Assembly: GCA_030427705.1 (NCBI GenBank)
Contig: JAUIBR010000020.1
Location: 1-64,000, forward strand
DNA from: a bacterium
GTDB taxonomy: Bacteria > Myxococcota_A > Bradymonadia > Bradymonadales > Bradymonadaceae
Direction of reading: 5' to 3'
Length of the DNA: 64,000 nt
The notes beneath the pieces were generated by a model. That model made no database searches. It saw only the letters and a program-made list of their open reading frames with translations, and was not told the DNA's origin. Positions within the stretch are counted from its first letter, which is position 1, and each line of letters opens with the position of its first letter. Made by a program: the position numbers and the translations under genes. This document shows positions 19,559 through 27,916 of this stretch, piece after piece.

Positions 19559-22500
19559 CTAGCTGTTCACGAGCAGGCGCACATTCAACGCCAGGACTTC
19601 GAGCGCTTCCGGCGCGTCGGCCAGCAAGATTAGGGGCTCACCCGTGTTCCACGTGTTGTGCTCAAGTGAACCCGGCAGAATGCGAATGTCACTCAACTCA
19701 TGGTGGCGACCTCGCCGCATATCGACACCCACACCGCCTTCATCAAAGCGACCAAAGGCCAAGCCGTCTTCGCGAAGTGCGACTTCTCGCAGGTTAAATG
19801 GAACCGTGTGCGTTCCCTTAATTTCCCCTGACTTCAGATCAAACCAAGCAAGCGCGGTCGCATCGCGCGAGGCCCCAATCGCCAACCCAGTGCAGTGTTC
19901 TGGATCGATCACCAAACCGGTCCATTTTCCCCGAACCACGCCGACCTCGCGAACACCACCCTTCACCGAGCTGACGAGGTATTTGCCGTCAGACTCCAGC
20001 ATGCAGATGGAGCCTTCAGGATTCCATCGAATGAAGACTTCGCTCTCTGTTTCATGAACGACCGTTGCCTGCCGCAAGCATGGTGCGACATGCACGCGAT
20101 TCGTGGGTCGTGTTGTGACCCAGGCGATGTACTCGCCATCTGTAGAAAACCGTGGATCACGCGAGCGACTCGTCTCCGGATCGAGCCGAAATGGCTGTGC
20201 ATTTCCAGCCGTGTTGACCAAATACAGGCCACGTTCGGGGGTATGCTCGACGGTTGGAACAACGATGTACGTGCTGTCCTGTGTCCAAGCGATCGGAGCT
20301 GCCGCCTCAAAGAACCATGGCCCGAAATCTGAAGCGGACTTCGCCGCCTCAAGCAGCTTCTGGCGGCGCTCTCGAATCGTATTCATGCGCGTGGGCAAGC
20401 GTTTGCTGAAGGCCAAAAAACGCGGGTGGTCGCCAGGGACCGCGTGCATGGTCTTGGGATTGTTCGCGTGGATGACTCCGTGAACTGTCCGACGAGAATA
20501 GTCGACACAGACAATTCGACGTTGCGCGCGCGGGTTGGTGACCGAGACCTCTGCCCAAACACGATTCAGCGACGATTCAACACGCAGGAAACGGACCGTG
20601 CCGCTCGCGATCATCTGCTGGAAGATGGGCTGTTGCGCTTCGATGTCTTGTAGCGACTTAATGTAGCGGCGGGCCTTTCGATAATCCTCGTTCTTCGAGT
20701 CCAATCGGATCGCACGATTGATGGCGTTCGAGGCATGGACCAGGTTGTTTTCAAACCGCGCCTTCAGCATCGCGAGCCTGTGATACAGCGCGGGCAGCGA
20801 GTCGTCCTCGGCGAGTGAGCGTTCCAAGACATCGATGGCAGACATGTAGTTTTGCCGCTCTTCGAAGTAGTCGACGACCTGAAGAATCTTCTCAACATCA
20901 TCTGGGGATAGCTCGAAGCGCTCAAACGCCATCGTCGCGGAAGCCAGACTCATAGCGTTGCCAAGACCCGAATCTGGCGTCTCAGGAATCTCAATCGCCA
21001 CGGACGGCTCAACAGCTTCGGCTGGAGATGCAGTCACCTGCTCTGGAACTGAGTCTGGCGCATTCAGGCTCTTTGGCTTCGAATCGACACGCCCCTGCGG
21101 TCTCAGCGATGGACGCGCCGATGGCGTTGCGACCTTTGGCTCCTGTGGTGCCGACTTTCTTCGTGCCTTGGGTTTTGGCGCGGTTCGGGTGCCGATGAAA
21201 CCACGTTCCAACAAACTCTCAATTGCCTCATCAAAGTCGAACGGCAGACCGGCAAACATGCTTCGCGCCGCACCAACCGTGACATTGCTTGCCAGGCGAG
21301 ACATCAAAAAGGCCTCACCAGCATTCAGGTTATCGGATGCGGACAACGGTTTGATGACATCGATTAGGTCGTCCGGCTGCAGGCCCATTCCCAACTGCAG
21401 TCCGCGCAAGAACTCCATGAGTTTCTGATGCGCTTCTGGCTCGAACACCAAGCCGCCACCCGCAGGCGAACCCTGGGTACCCTCGGTACGGGTCACCATG
21501 GTCGCATCGATTTCACATGATGTGGCTCGCGGGGCGTACGAAATCTTAACCTTCAGATTTGCCGGCGGCTGTGGCGGGTTGTTCATTGGCAGGAACATCC
21601 CGGCGGCGATGATGTTTCGTCGGAACTCACGCCGCAGGCGGTCAGCGGTACTGAAAACCATCTCGACCGACTGGGTTGCGGCCGAGACATCAAAGCGGAC
21701 TATTACTGACCGCTGGGCATCGCGATCGAACCCGTCCGGACTGGCTTTGTCGGCTGCCAGGATGCGACTAGCCTCACGTGCATCAAACGACGCGACTGTT
21801 GGTTCGCGCCAGACTTGGGATGCTTGTTGCACCGCTTGCATCAGCTCAACCACACTCGCATGGCGGTCGTCGGGCGTGATGTCGAGCGCCTTCATGATGG
21901 GTTCATCGATGGCGGGTGGAAGGTCGGCACGTAGATCGGTCGGCGCAAACGGAACCGCACCTTCAGGCGGTGTGCCTACCAGCAGCGCATAGAGCATGAA
22001 CGCCAGCGAGTATTGGTCGCTTCTGGGCGTTGGGGATTGTCCATCCAATACTTCCGGCGCAGCGTGTTCGCTAAGCTTCGGCGGAGTTGGAAACCCGGGC
22101 CGCATGACTTTCCATGTGCCTCGGTTTGACCGCACTACCGAGTCGTCAGACGACAACCCATGCGCTAGATCGATGTCATGCATCGAGGACAGCGCCCCAC
22201 CAACATCGTGCAGAAAACCCAGAGCCTCTTGCAGCTCAACCTGCTCACCGGACTCCATCAGGGCCTGAATAGAATCCCCGACGACTCGCTCGCCGACTGC
22301 GTAAAGCCCAAATTGCGGGCATTGCCCAAGATCGGTGACGAACGCCAGATTGTCGTCTGCAAGAATGCTGGCACGTCGGAAGGTCTCGAGCATCTGCCGC
22401 TCTTCGGACTCCTCCAACTGCGGCAAGAACCGTAATTCGAACTCTTGGTGGACCCCCAGATGCTCGACGACAAACTCATGGCCGTCGACGACGGAGACGA

Positions 22501-22885
22501 TGCGGTACTTGTTGTCAATTATTGTCCCCGGACCGGGACCATCACCTTCGTCGGGCGCGGAAGGTTCAAACAAGCTCTCGAAAACGACTGATTCGTCTTG
22601 AAATTCGCTCAATTCTTCTAGAATCGCATCACGCAGAAGCTGCCGATCCACAACGACTTCTTCGACGGATGGTTTTGGGCGAGGATCCCGGTCATCAAAG
22701 ACTTCCGTTTCTTCATCGGGCCCAAGAGTTTCTGGTGCTTGAACGGCCACACGCGTGGCTTCGCCGCCCTGCAAGAACGAGTCGGAAAGACCTTCGGTTG
22801 GAAGATCTTCCTCAATCGCATGGGCTGCGGCCTCCAATTCACGGAGGACGCGCTCCATATCTGCACCGTCATCGGAACCCGACAT
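19559..22885 (-). CDS. giant degenerate kinase with PilZ-like, TPR and beta-propeller regions
   Basis: 1108 residues. Residues about 122-350 follow the Ser/Thr kinase layout (NKYRIVSVV; APEVLDGQSPTPRSDQYSLAFMLYALLVGTPP). The catalytic parts are lost: no Gly loop, Arg in place of the VAIK Lys (EFELRFLP), AHGLSSDD instead of HRDxxxxN, and RPGFP instead of DFG. Residues about 390-495 (LRREFRRNIIAAGMF; AGGGLVFEPEA) resemble a PilZ-type domain. A Pro/Ser linker, TPR-like helices (about 680-770) and a TolB/WD-like propeller (WTQDSTYIV; FSTDGEYIAWVTT) follow. It is probably a signalling scaffold. It is divergent from the active kinase at 23024 across 138 bp. Confidence 0.75.
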   Translation of the reverse strand: MSGSDDGADMERVLRELEAAAHAIEEDLPTEGLSDSFLQGGEATRVAVQAPETLGPDEETEVFDDRDPRPKPSVEEVVVDRQLLRDAILEELSEFQDESVVFESLFEPSAPDEGDGPGPGTIIDNKYRIVSVVDGHEFVVEHLGVHQEFELRFLPQLEESEERQMLETFRRASILADDNLAFVTDLGQCPQFGLYAVGERVVGDSIQALMESGEQVELQEALGFLHDVGGALSSMHDIDLAHGLSSDDSVVRSNRGTWKVMRPGFPTPPKLSEHAAPEVLDGQSPTPRSDQYSLAFMLYALLVGTPPEGAVPFAPTDLRADLPPAIDEPIMKALDITPDDRHASVVELMQAVQQASQVWREPTVASFDAREASRILAADKASPDGFDRDAQRSVIVRFDVSAATQSVEMVFSTADRLRREFRRNIIAAGMFLPMNNPPQPPANLKVKISYAPRATSCEIDATMVTRTEGTQGSPAGGGLVFEPEAHQKLMEFLRGLQLGMGLQPDDLIDVIKPLSASDNLNAGEAFLMSRLASNVTVGAARSMFAGLPFDFDEAIESLLERGFIGTRTAPKPKARRKSAPQEPKVATPSARPSLRPQGRVDSKPKSLNAPDSVPEQVTASPAEAVEPSVAIEIPETPDSGLGNAMSLASATMAFERFELSPDDVEKILQVVDYFEERQNYMSAIDVLERSLAEDDSLPALYHRLAMLKARFENNLVHASNAINRAIRLDSKNEDYRKARRYIKSLQDIEAQQPIFQQMIASGTVRFLRVESSLNRVWAEVSVTNPRAQRRIVCVDYSRRTVHGVIHANNPKTMHAVPGDHPRFLAFSKRLPTRMNTIRERRQKLLEAAKSASDFGPWFFEAAAPIAWTQDSTYIVVPTVEHTPERGLYLVNTAGNAQPFRLDPETSRSRDPRFSTDGEYIAWVTTRPTNRVHVAPCLRQATVVHETESEVFIRWNPEGSICMLESDGKYLVSSVKGGVREVGVVRGKWTGLVIDPEHCTGLAIGASRDATALAWFDLKSGEIKGTHTVPFNLREVALREDGLAFGRFDEGGVGVDMRRGRHHELSDIRILPGSLEHNTWNTGEPLILLADAPEALEVLALNVRLLVNS

Positions 22886-23023
22886 ACGACCCTAGAAGTG
22901 GGGGATTACGTTGGTCTAAAAGGGTACCTGATGTGACTTAGATGGCAAAGCAGGGCGTGCTTTCATTGTTTGATAGACCATAAAAGGATAGATTCGTAAC
23001 AGCACGTTTTCCGACGACGATTT

Positions 23024-24739
23024 ATGACCGAGCGAATCGGCAAATACGACCTCAAACGCCTACTTGCTACTGGGGGCATGGCGGAGATTTGGATCGGTGC
23101 GCAACAAGGTCCGGCTGGATTCCAGAAGGAGATTGCGATCAAGCGCATTCTCCCTCACCTTGCGCGTGACGAGCGCTTTACGCAGATGTTCTTGGACGAA
23201 GCGTCTATCGCCTCACGTTTGGCCCATCCAAACATTGCGCAGATCTTCGAACTCGGAGAGGTAGATGGCGAGTACTTCATCGCGATGGAGTACGTCGAAG
23301 GGATGGACCTCGCCGATATCCTCGACATCTGCGAGGAGCGGGACATCAAGATCCCGATCGAAATCGCGACTCGAATCGCCGCCGATGTTCTGGGCGCGCT
23401 CGACTTCGCGCACGAGTATCAGGAAGGCGGAAAGCGATTGAACGTGGTCCATCGCGATGTCAGTCCCCACAACGTGCTCGTATCACACAATGGAATCATC
23501 AAACTGGTCGATTTCGGTGTGGCAAAGGCCGTCGAACGACACAGCAAAACGCAGAGCGGCGTCGTAAAGGGCAAGCTCTCGTACATGGCGCCCGAACAAA
23601 TCCAGCAAGAGGACGTTGACCGGCGCGCGGATGTCTTCGCGGTTGGCGTTTTGTTCTACGAATTGCTGACGAATATACCTCCGTTTGGACGCGAATTGAC
23701 GGCGGTTTCGGCGATCCTGAACGAGGCAACTCCAGACCCACGTGACGTTCGCCCAGAAATCCCGCAGGAACTTGTCGACATCATCAATCGGGCTCTGGAG
23801 AAGGACGCAGACGCGCGCTACCCAACTGCCCACGAGATGTTGAAGGACCTAGAGCGGTTTCTGCGCTCGTCCGATGAGTTTGTCAGCCCGCGCGAAGTGT
23901 CGTCCTGGATGGGAGGACTTCGCAACGAAGCGCCCGCACCACCAGCGGTTGTCGAGCCCGCGGTCGAGGACACCATTCCTGACGGATTCGATGCGCTGGG
24001 CGAAGCGGACACGATCAATGGCGAACAGACGCCGATTGGCATCACCGCAGAACCGGCCCCGACCGAGACCATGACCGCCGAGCATGTGACGCGTGAACCA
24101 CGCACCGACACATATATTTCGGAACTTAAGTCGGACATGACGCCCAATGTCGCCGGGCCCGTTATCGGCTTGTTAATCCTGATGATGATTGGCACAGCGT
24201 GGTGGTTCCGCGCGGAAATCGGACTCACAGAGTCGCCCGATATCAGTGAAGCACACGCCGCCGGTGATATTGCGGACGAAGCTACCGAAGACGACGAGCC
24301 GGAGTTCATCGACGAGATCATGGATGCACTGCCGGACTCCGATGAGTTCGAATTCGTTGATGTGTTCGAAGAAGTCGATGAGTACGAGCTCACACCAGAA
24401 GAAGAAACCGCCTTCCTTGAAGTGCATACTGGCTACGCCCCTACCGACCTTTTCCCGAAAGAACTGGCGTTACGGGTACTTCCCGAAGAACCCGAGAAAC
24501 GCTACGACCCGGGAGATCCGGAGGTCGTGGATGTACTTGAAGGCGTCGGCGCGGCGAGGGCGGAAACTGTGAAGCCCGCGCCGAAGAAGGCAAAAAAGCG
24601 GCGCAAAGTGAAGAAGCGGCGTAAGGTCAAAAAACGCAGAAAGCGCGTGAAGAAGAAGGCCGTCAAGAAGAAGGCCACAAAGAAGAAGAAGAAGCGCGAT
24701 GACTTCCGCCGGATCGACAAGGCTGTCCCAAGTTTCTGA
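23024..24739 (+). CDS. transmembrane Ser/Thr protein kinase (PknB-like)
   Basis: 571 residues with an intact Hanks-type kinase domain at about 7-275: Gly loop LLATGGMAEIW, Lys40 in EIAIKR, HRDVSPHNVL (143-152), DFG at 163-165 and MAPEQI at 188-193. SPHN in place of KPEN in the catalytic loop is common in myxobacterial kinases. One membrane helix lies at about 376-396. The extracytoplasmic part is acidic (about 410-480) and ends with about 45 residues that are mostly Lys and Arg. The RCC1 lipoprotein gene begins 3 bp after the stop, so that lipoprotein may be its ligand or partner (inference). Confidence 0.92.
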   Translation: MTERIGKYDLKRLLATGGMAEIWIGAQQGPAGFQKEIAIKRILPHLARDERFTQMFLDEASIASRLAHPNIAQIFELGEVDGEYFIAMEYVEGMDLADILDICEERDIKIPIEIATRIAADVLGALDFAHEYQEGGKRLNVVHRDVSPHNVLVSHNGIIKLVDFGVAKAVERHSKTQSGVVKGKLSYMAPEQIQQEDVDRRADVFAVGVLFYELLTNIPPFGRELTAVSAILNEATPDPRDVRPEIPQELVDIINRALEKDADARYPTAHEMLKDLERFLRSSDEFVSPREVSSWMGGLRNEAPAPPAVVEPAVEDTIPDGFDALGEADTINGEQTPIGITAEPAPTETMTAEHVTREPRTDTYISELKSDMTPNVAGPVIGLLILMMIGTAWWFRAEIGLTESPDISEAHAAGDIADEATEDDEPEFIDEIMDALPDSDEFEFVDVFEEVDEYELTPEEETAFLEVHTGYAPTDLFPKELALRVLPEEPEKRYDPGDPEVVDVLEGVGAARAETVKPAPKKAKKRRKVKKRRKVKKRRKRVKKKAVKKKATKKKKKRDDFRRIDKAVPSF

Positions 24740-24742
24740 GCG

Positions 24743-26455
24743 ATGATGAGAAAACTGATTGGATGGGTGGGGATGCTCCTTCTCGCCGGCTGTTCGTATA
24801 CAGCTCCCGGTGACGTTGCCTGCGAAGATGGGGCGACCGACGGAAATCGGGAATGCGTCGGCGGATTCTGGGTCACTTCTGGCGCCGACATGGACACTGA
24901 CGCCTGCACGGCAACCGTCACATGCGCCAGTGCTCAGGCCGAATGTGGCTCGCTCGATGACGGCTGTGGCGTGATGCTTGACTGCGGCACCTGCCCGATG
25001 GGCCAACAGTGCGGCACAGAAACCGACAATATTTGCGGCGAAATTTGCGAACCTGCCACGTGTGCTTCGGCAGGAGCCAATTGCGGAGAAATCGATCCCG
25101 GGTGCAATCAAGACCCAATTGATTGCGGCGAATGCACAGAGCCTGAGACGTGCGGCGCCGTGACTGCAAACCAATGTGGCTGCGTTCCCGATACTTGCGA
25201 GACCCTCGGATTCAATTGCGGCGCGCCAGATGATGGATGTGGAACCGCCTTGGATTGCGGAATGTGCACAACACCCGAAACATGCGGCGGCGAAGGCCAG
25301 GACTTCATTTGCGGGTGCACATCCACGCAGACCTGTGAAAGCCAAAACGTGGCATGCGGAATGTACACCGACGAATGTGGCGACGTGGTCACGTGCGATG
25401 CTGGTTGTTTCGAGAAGGTATCCGCGGGCGAGAAACACACCTGCGCCATCAACGCTGCAGGGGCGGTATTCTGTTGGGGCGAGAACTCCAATGGACAGCT
25501 CGGCGATGGCTCGCTCACCGACCGCGATACGCCCACCGCGGTCCAAGGACTAGACACTGGCTGGGTGGATGTTTCCGTCGGAAATGCCCACAGCTGTGCG
25601 CTCTCCAACATGGGAGAAGTCCGATGCTGGGGTAACAACCGCGATGGCCAACTCGCGATGGACACCGCGACTACGCAGCTCGACGCGCCAACCGCCATCG
25701 CCGTGACCAACGTCAGTATTCTGGAGAGCGGCCCAAAGAGCACATGCGTGGTCGAGGGCACGGATACGTTGAAATGCTGGGGTGACAACTCATTCCGGCA
25801 ACTGAGTGTAGCTGGCGACCCCATCATTACACCGACCGAAATCTCCATCACGGGTACGCAGATCAACGCTGTCGCGGTTGGAACGCTTCACTCGTGTGTG
25901 TTGGTGGACAGCACAGGCTATTGCTGGGGCGAAAACAACGCAGGCCAGCTCGGCAATGGAACTGCTTCGCCCAGTTCATCATCGCCCACCGAGCTGAACA
26001 CCGCAGAAGTCTTCACTGACATCGCGGTCGGCCTCTACCAGAGTTGTGCAATCAATGGCACCGGAGCCCTGTTCTGCTGGGGCTCAGAAGGCTATGGCAA
26101 TGACAACTCACCTCGCGGGGCTGAACGCCGCTCACCCTCTGCAATCGCTGGCGGCACAGGGTCATTGGGCGTCAGCTCGTTCTTCACATCGGTGTCCAGT
26201 GCTCGAACGGATGGATTCCAAGCACTGGGACGCAACGACTTTGGGCAGTTGGGCGATGGCACAACGACGGACACCGCCGTTCCGGTGACCGTCACCTCAA
26301 CAAATGCGCTGATTGAGATCGACCAGGGTCACCAACATGGATGCTATATCGACTCAGAACGTGAGCTCTATTGTTGGGGACGCAATGACACAGACCAACT
26401 GGCCAACCCAGCTGCGGGCGCGACATCCCTGGTCCCCGTCAAAGTTTTCCCTTAG
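24743..26455 (+). CDS. lipoprotein with Cys-rich modules and RCC1 repeats
   Basis: 570 residues with a lipobox (LLLAGC, Cys17). Residues about 45-225 hold five Cys-rich modules of about 35 residues built around CGxxDDGCGxxLDCGxC, probably disulphide-bonded. Residues 226-570 are RCC1-like repeats (HTCAINAAGAVFCWGENSNG, then QLGDG), enough for one seven-bladed propeller. Each blade also carries a Cys pair, typical of bacterial exported RCC1 proteins. It follows the Ser/Thr kinase gene by 3 bp and converges on the zinc-ribbon gene with 6 bp between stops. Confidence 0.85.
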   Translation: MMRKLIGWVGMLLLAGCSYTAPGDVACEDGATDGNRECVGGFWVTSGADMDTDACTATVTCASAQAECGSLDDGCGVMLDCGTCPMGQQCGTETDNICGEICEPATCASAGANCGEIDPGCNQDPIDCGECTEPETCGAVTANQCGCVPDTCETLGFNCGAPDDGCGTALDCGMCTTPETCGGEGQDFICGCTSTQTCESQNVACGMYTDECGDVVTCDAGCFEKVSAGEKHTCAINAAGAVFCWGENSNGQLGDGSLTDRDTPTAVQGLDTGWVDVSVGNAHSCALSNMGEVRCWGNNRDGQLAMDTATTQLDAPTAIAVTNVSILESGPKSTCVVEGTDTLKCWGDNSFRQLSVAGDPIITPTEISITGTQINAVAVGTLHSCVLVDSTGYCWGENNAGQLGNGTASPSSSSPTELNTAEVFTDIAVGLYQSCAINGTGALFCWGSEGYGNDNSPRGAERRSPSAIAGGTGSLGVSSFFTSVSSARTDGFQALGRNDFGQLGDGTTTDTAVPVTVTSTNALIEIDQGHQHGCYIDSERELYCWGRNDTDQLANPAAGATSLVPVKVFP

Positions 26456-26461
26456 ATCTTC

Positions 26462-27883
26462 TTACAGCCCAAGCTGCTCGCGCAATTGCTTCATCTGGTA
26501 TCGGGCGATCGATGCCTTTGGGCCCTTTGGCAAGCGGCCCAAATACAGGTCATACGCATCGTAGGCAGCCTTGGGATTCCCGCGTTGCCGTTCAGCCGTT
26601 CCCAATCCGATATACGCGTCGCCAAACCGACTGTTGAAGTCGATGGACCGTTTGAAGTTCGTTACGGCTTCGTCGTAGTTACCCATCTCGACGTTCGCCC
26701 AACCGATGCCGGTGATAGCCTCGGCGTTCTTCGCGTCGTGGTCCAAGATCTCTTTGTACATCTTCAACGCCGAGCGCGCGTTCCCGCGCTCAAGCTTGCG
26801 GCGTGCGGCTTTGAGCTGCTCATCGATGGCACCGCCCTCGGCCCAGTTTTCCGCTTCCTCGGTCGCTACGCCCAAAGCTTGGTCAAAACCTGGCCGTGTC
26901 GCATCGATGATAGAGTTCCAAGTATGTTCCTCGGTCTTCCATTTCGCGTCAAAAGCGGCGGTGTAAGCCTTGGCGAGCTGTTCATCAATGTTTGGCTCTG
27001 CCGGGGCCTCAACCTCGGTCGCAGCATCTGCTCCTGCATCCGACTTGCTGAGCGAAACGACTTCTCGGTCTGGCACGGCTGGATGAACAACGGAGTTAAA
27101 CAAATCCGGCTCAAACAGATACGCATACGCGCCACCGCCTACCAACGCCACGACCAAGAGCGCGATCAACGGCGTCAGTCCCGAACCCGACTTGGGTGCC
27201 GGCTCATACGACTGCGATTCCATCGCGTCATTACCACCAATGCTCCACTCGCTATCGGCCTCGAGCGACCCTTCGAGCTTTACGTCAGGCGCTGGCTTGG
27301 GCTTGGGTTTTGGAGCAGGCGTCGGTTGCGAGACGCGCTGTGTCGGTTCATCTTTGGGGTTTGGCGGCAGTTCCTTCTTTGGCCCCGGCGTTGGTTGCGT
27401 TGGACGCTCACGTCGGGTGACCTCTTCGGTCTGACCACCAAACTGAATGCTCGTGCGAACTCGCTCTCGGATCGGCTCTTCCGAAGAAGGCGGCTTAAGA
27501 GCCTGCGGCGGAGCTTCCTCCTCTTCCTTGGGAACGCCTGCGATGTTCGAAATCGACTCGACGACTAGGAACACCGGCATGAATTCGCCGATCTCTTCCA
27601 GCTTCACCCACTTGTTACCAGTGCGGGATATCTCGTCGGTCTTCTTGACCTTTCGTTCCATGATCCACTGATGCAGGACCTCGAACGAATTCAAGTAAAG
27701 GATATCCCCTGTCTTGGAGCTTCGGACCATCCAGCGGCGCTGGTTTTCTTGGACGACAGATGCTTTGGACTCAAAGCGAAAGACGTGCTGGCACTGGCTA
27801 CACTTGAGCGTAACGATCGCGGTTTTCACCTGATCATCGGCGATCTCGTAAAGTGTTGAGCATTGGGGACAGCGAACATCCAT
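26462..27883 (-). CDS. zinc-ribbon (MJ0042), GYF-like, single-TM, TPR protein
   Basis: 473 residues: Cys5/8/28/31 zinc ribbon, then a GYF-type segment at about 47-110 (RRWMVRSSKTGDILYL), a Pro/Lys-rich linker, a membrane helix at about 236-256 and a C-terminal TPR region at about 365-471 (ITGIGWANVEMGNYDEAVTN). The same domain order occurs in the next gene on the same strand, so the two look like diverged duplicates. In myxobacteria such proteins are linked to motility and secretion regulation, but no function can be set here. Confidence 0.8.
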   Translation of the reverse strand: MDVRCPQCSTLYEIADDQVKTAIVTLKCSQCQHVFRFESKASVVQENQRRWMVRSSKTGDILYLNSFEVLHQWIMERKVKKTDEISRTGNKWVKLEEIGEFMPVFLVVESISNIAGVPKEEEEAPPQALKPPSSEEPIRERVRTSIQFGGQTEEVTRRERPTQPTPGPKKELPPNPKDEPTQRVSQPTPAPKPKPKPAPDVKLEGSLEADSEWSIGGNDAMESQSYEPAPKSGSGLTPLIALLVVALVGGGAYAYLFEPDLFNSVVHPAVPDREVVSLSKSDAGADAATEVEAPAEPNIDEQLAKAYTAAFDAKWKTEEHTWNSIIDATRPGFDQALGVATEEAENWAEGGAIDEQLKAARRKLERGNARSALKMYKEILDHDAKNAEAITGIGWANVEMGNYDEAVTNFKRSIDFNSRFGDAYIGLGTAERQRGNPKAAYDAYDLYLGRLPKGPKASIARYQMKQLREQLGL

Positions 27884-27916
27884 GCGACTTTGACCTCGGG
27901 CGCCTCAGATTGGGGC

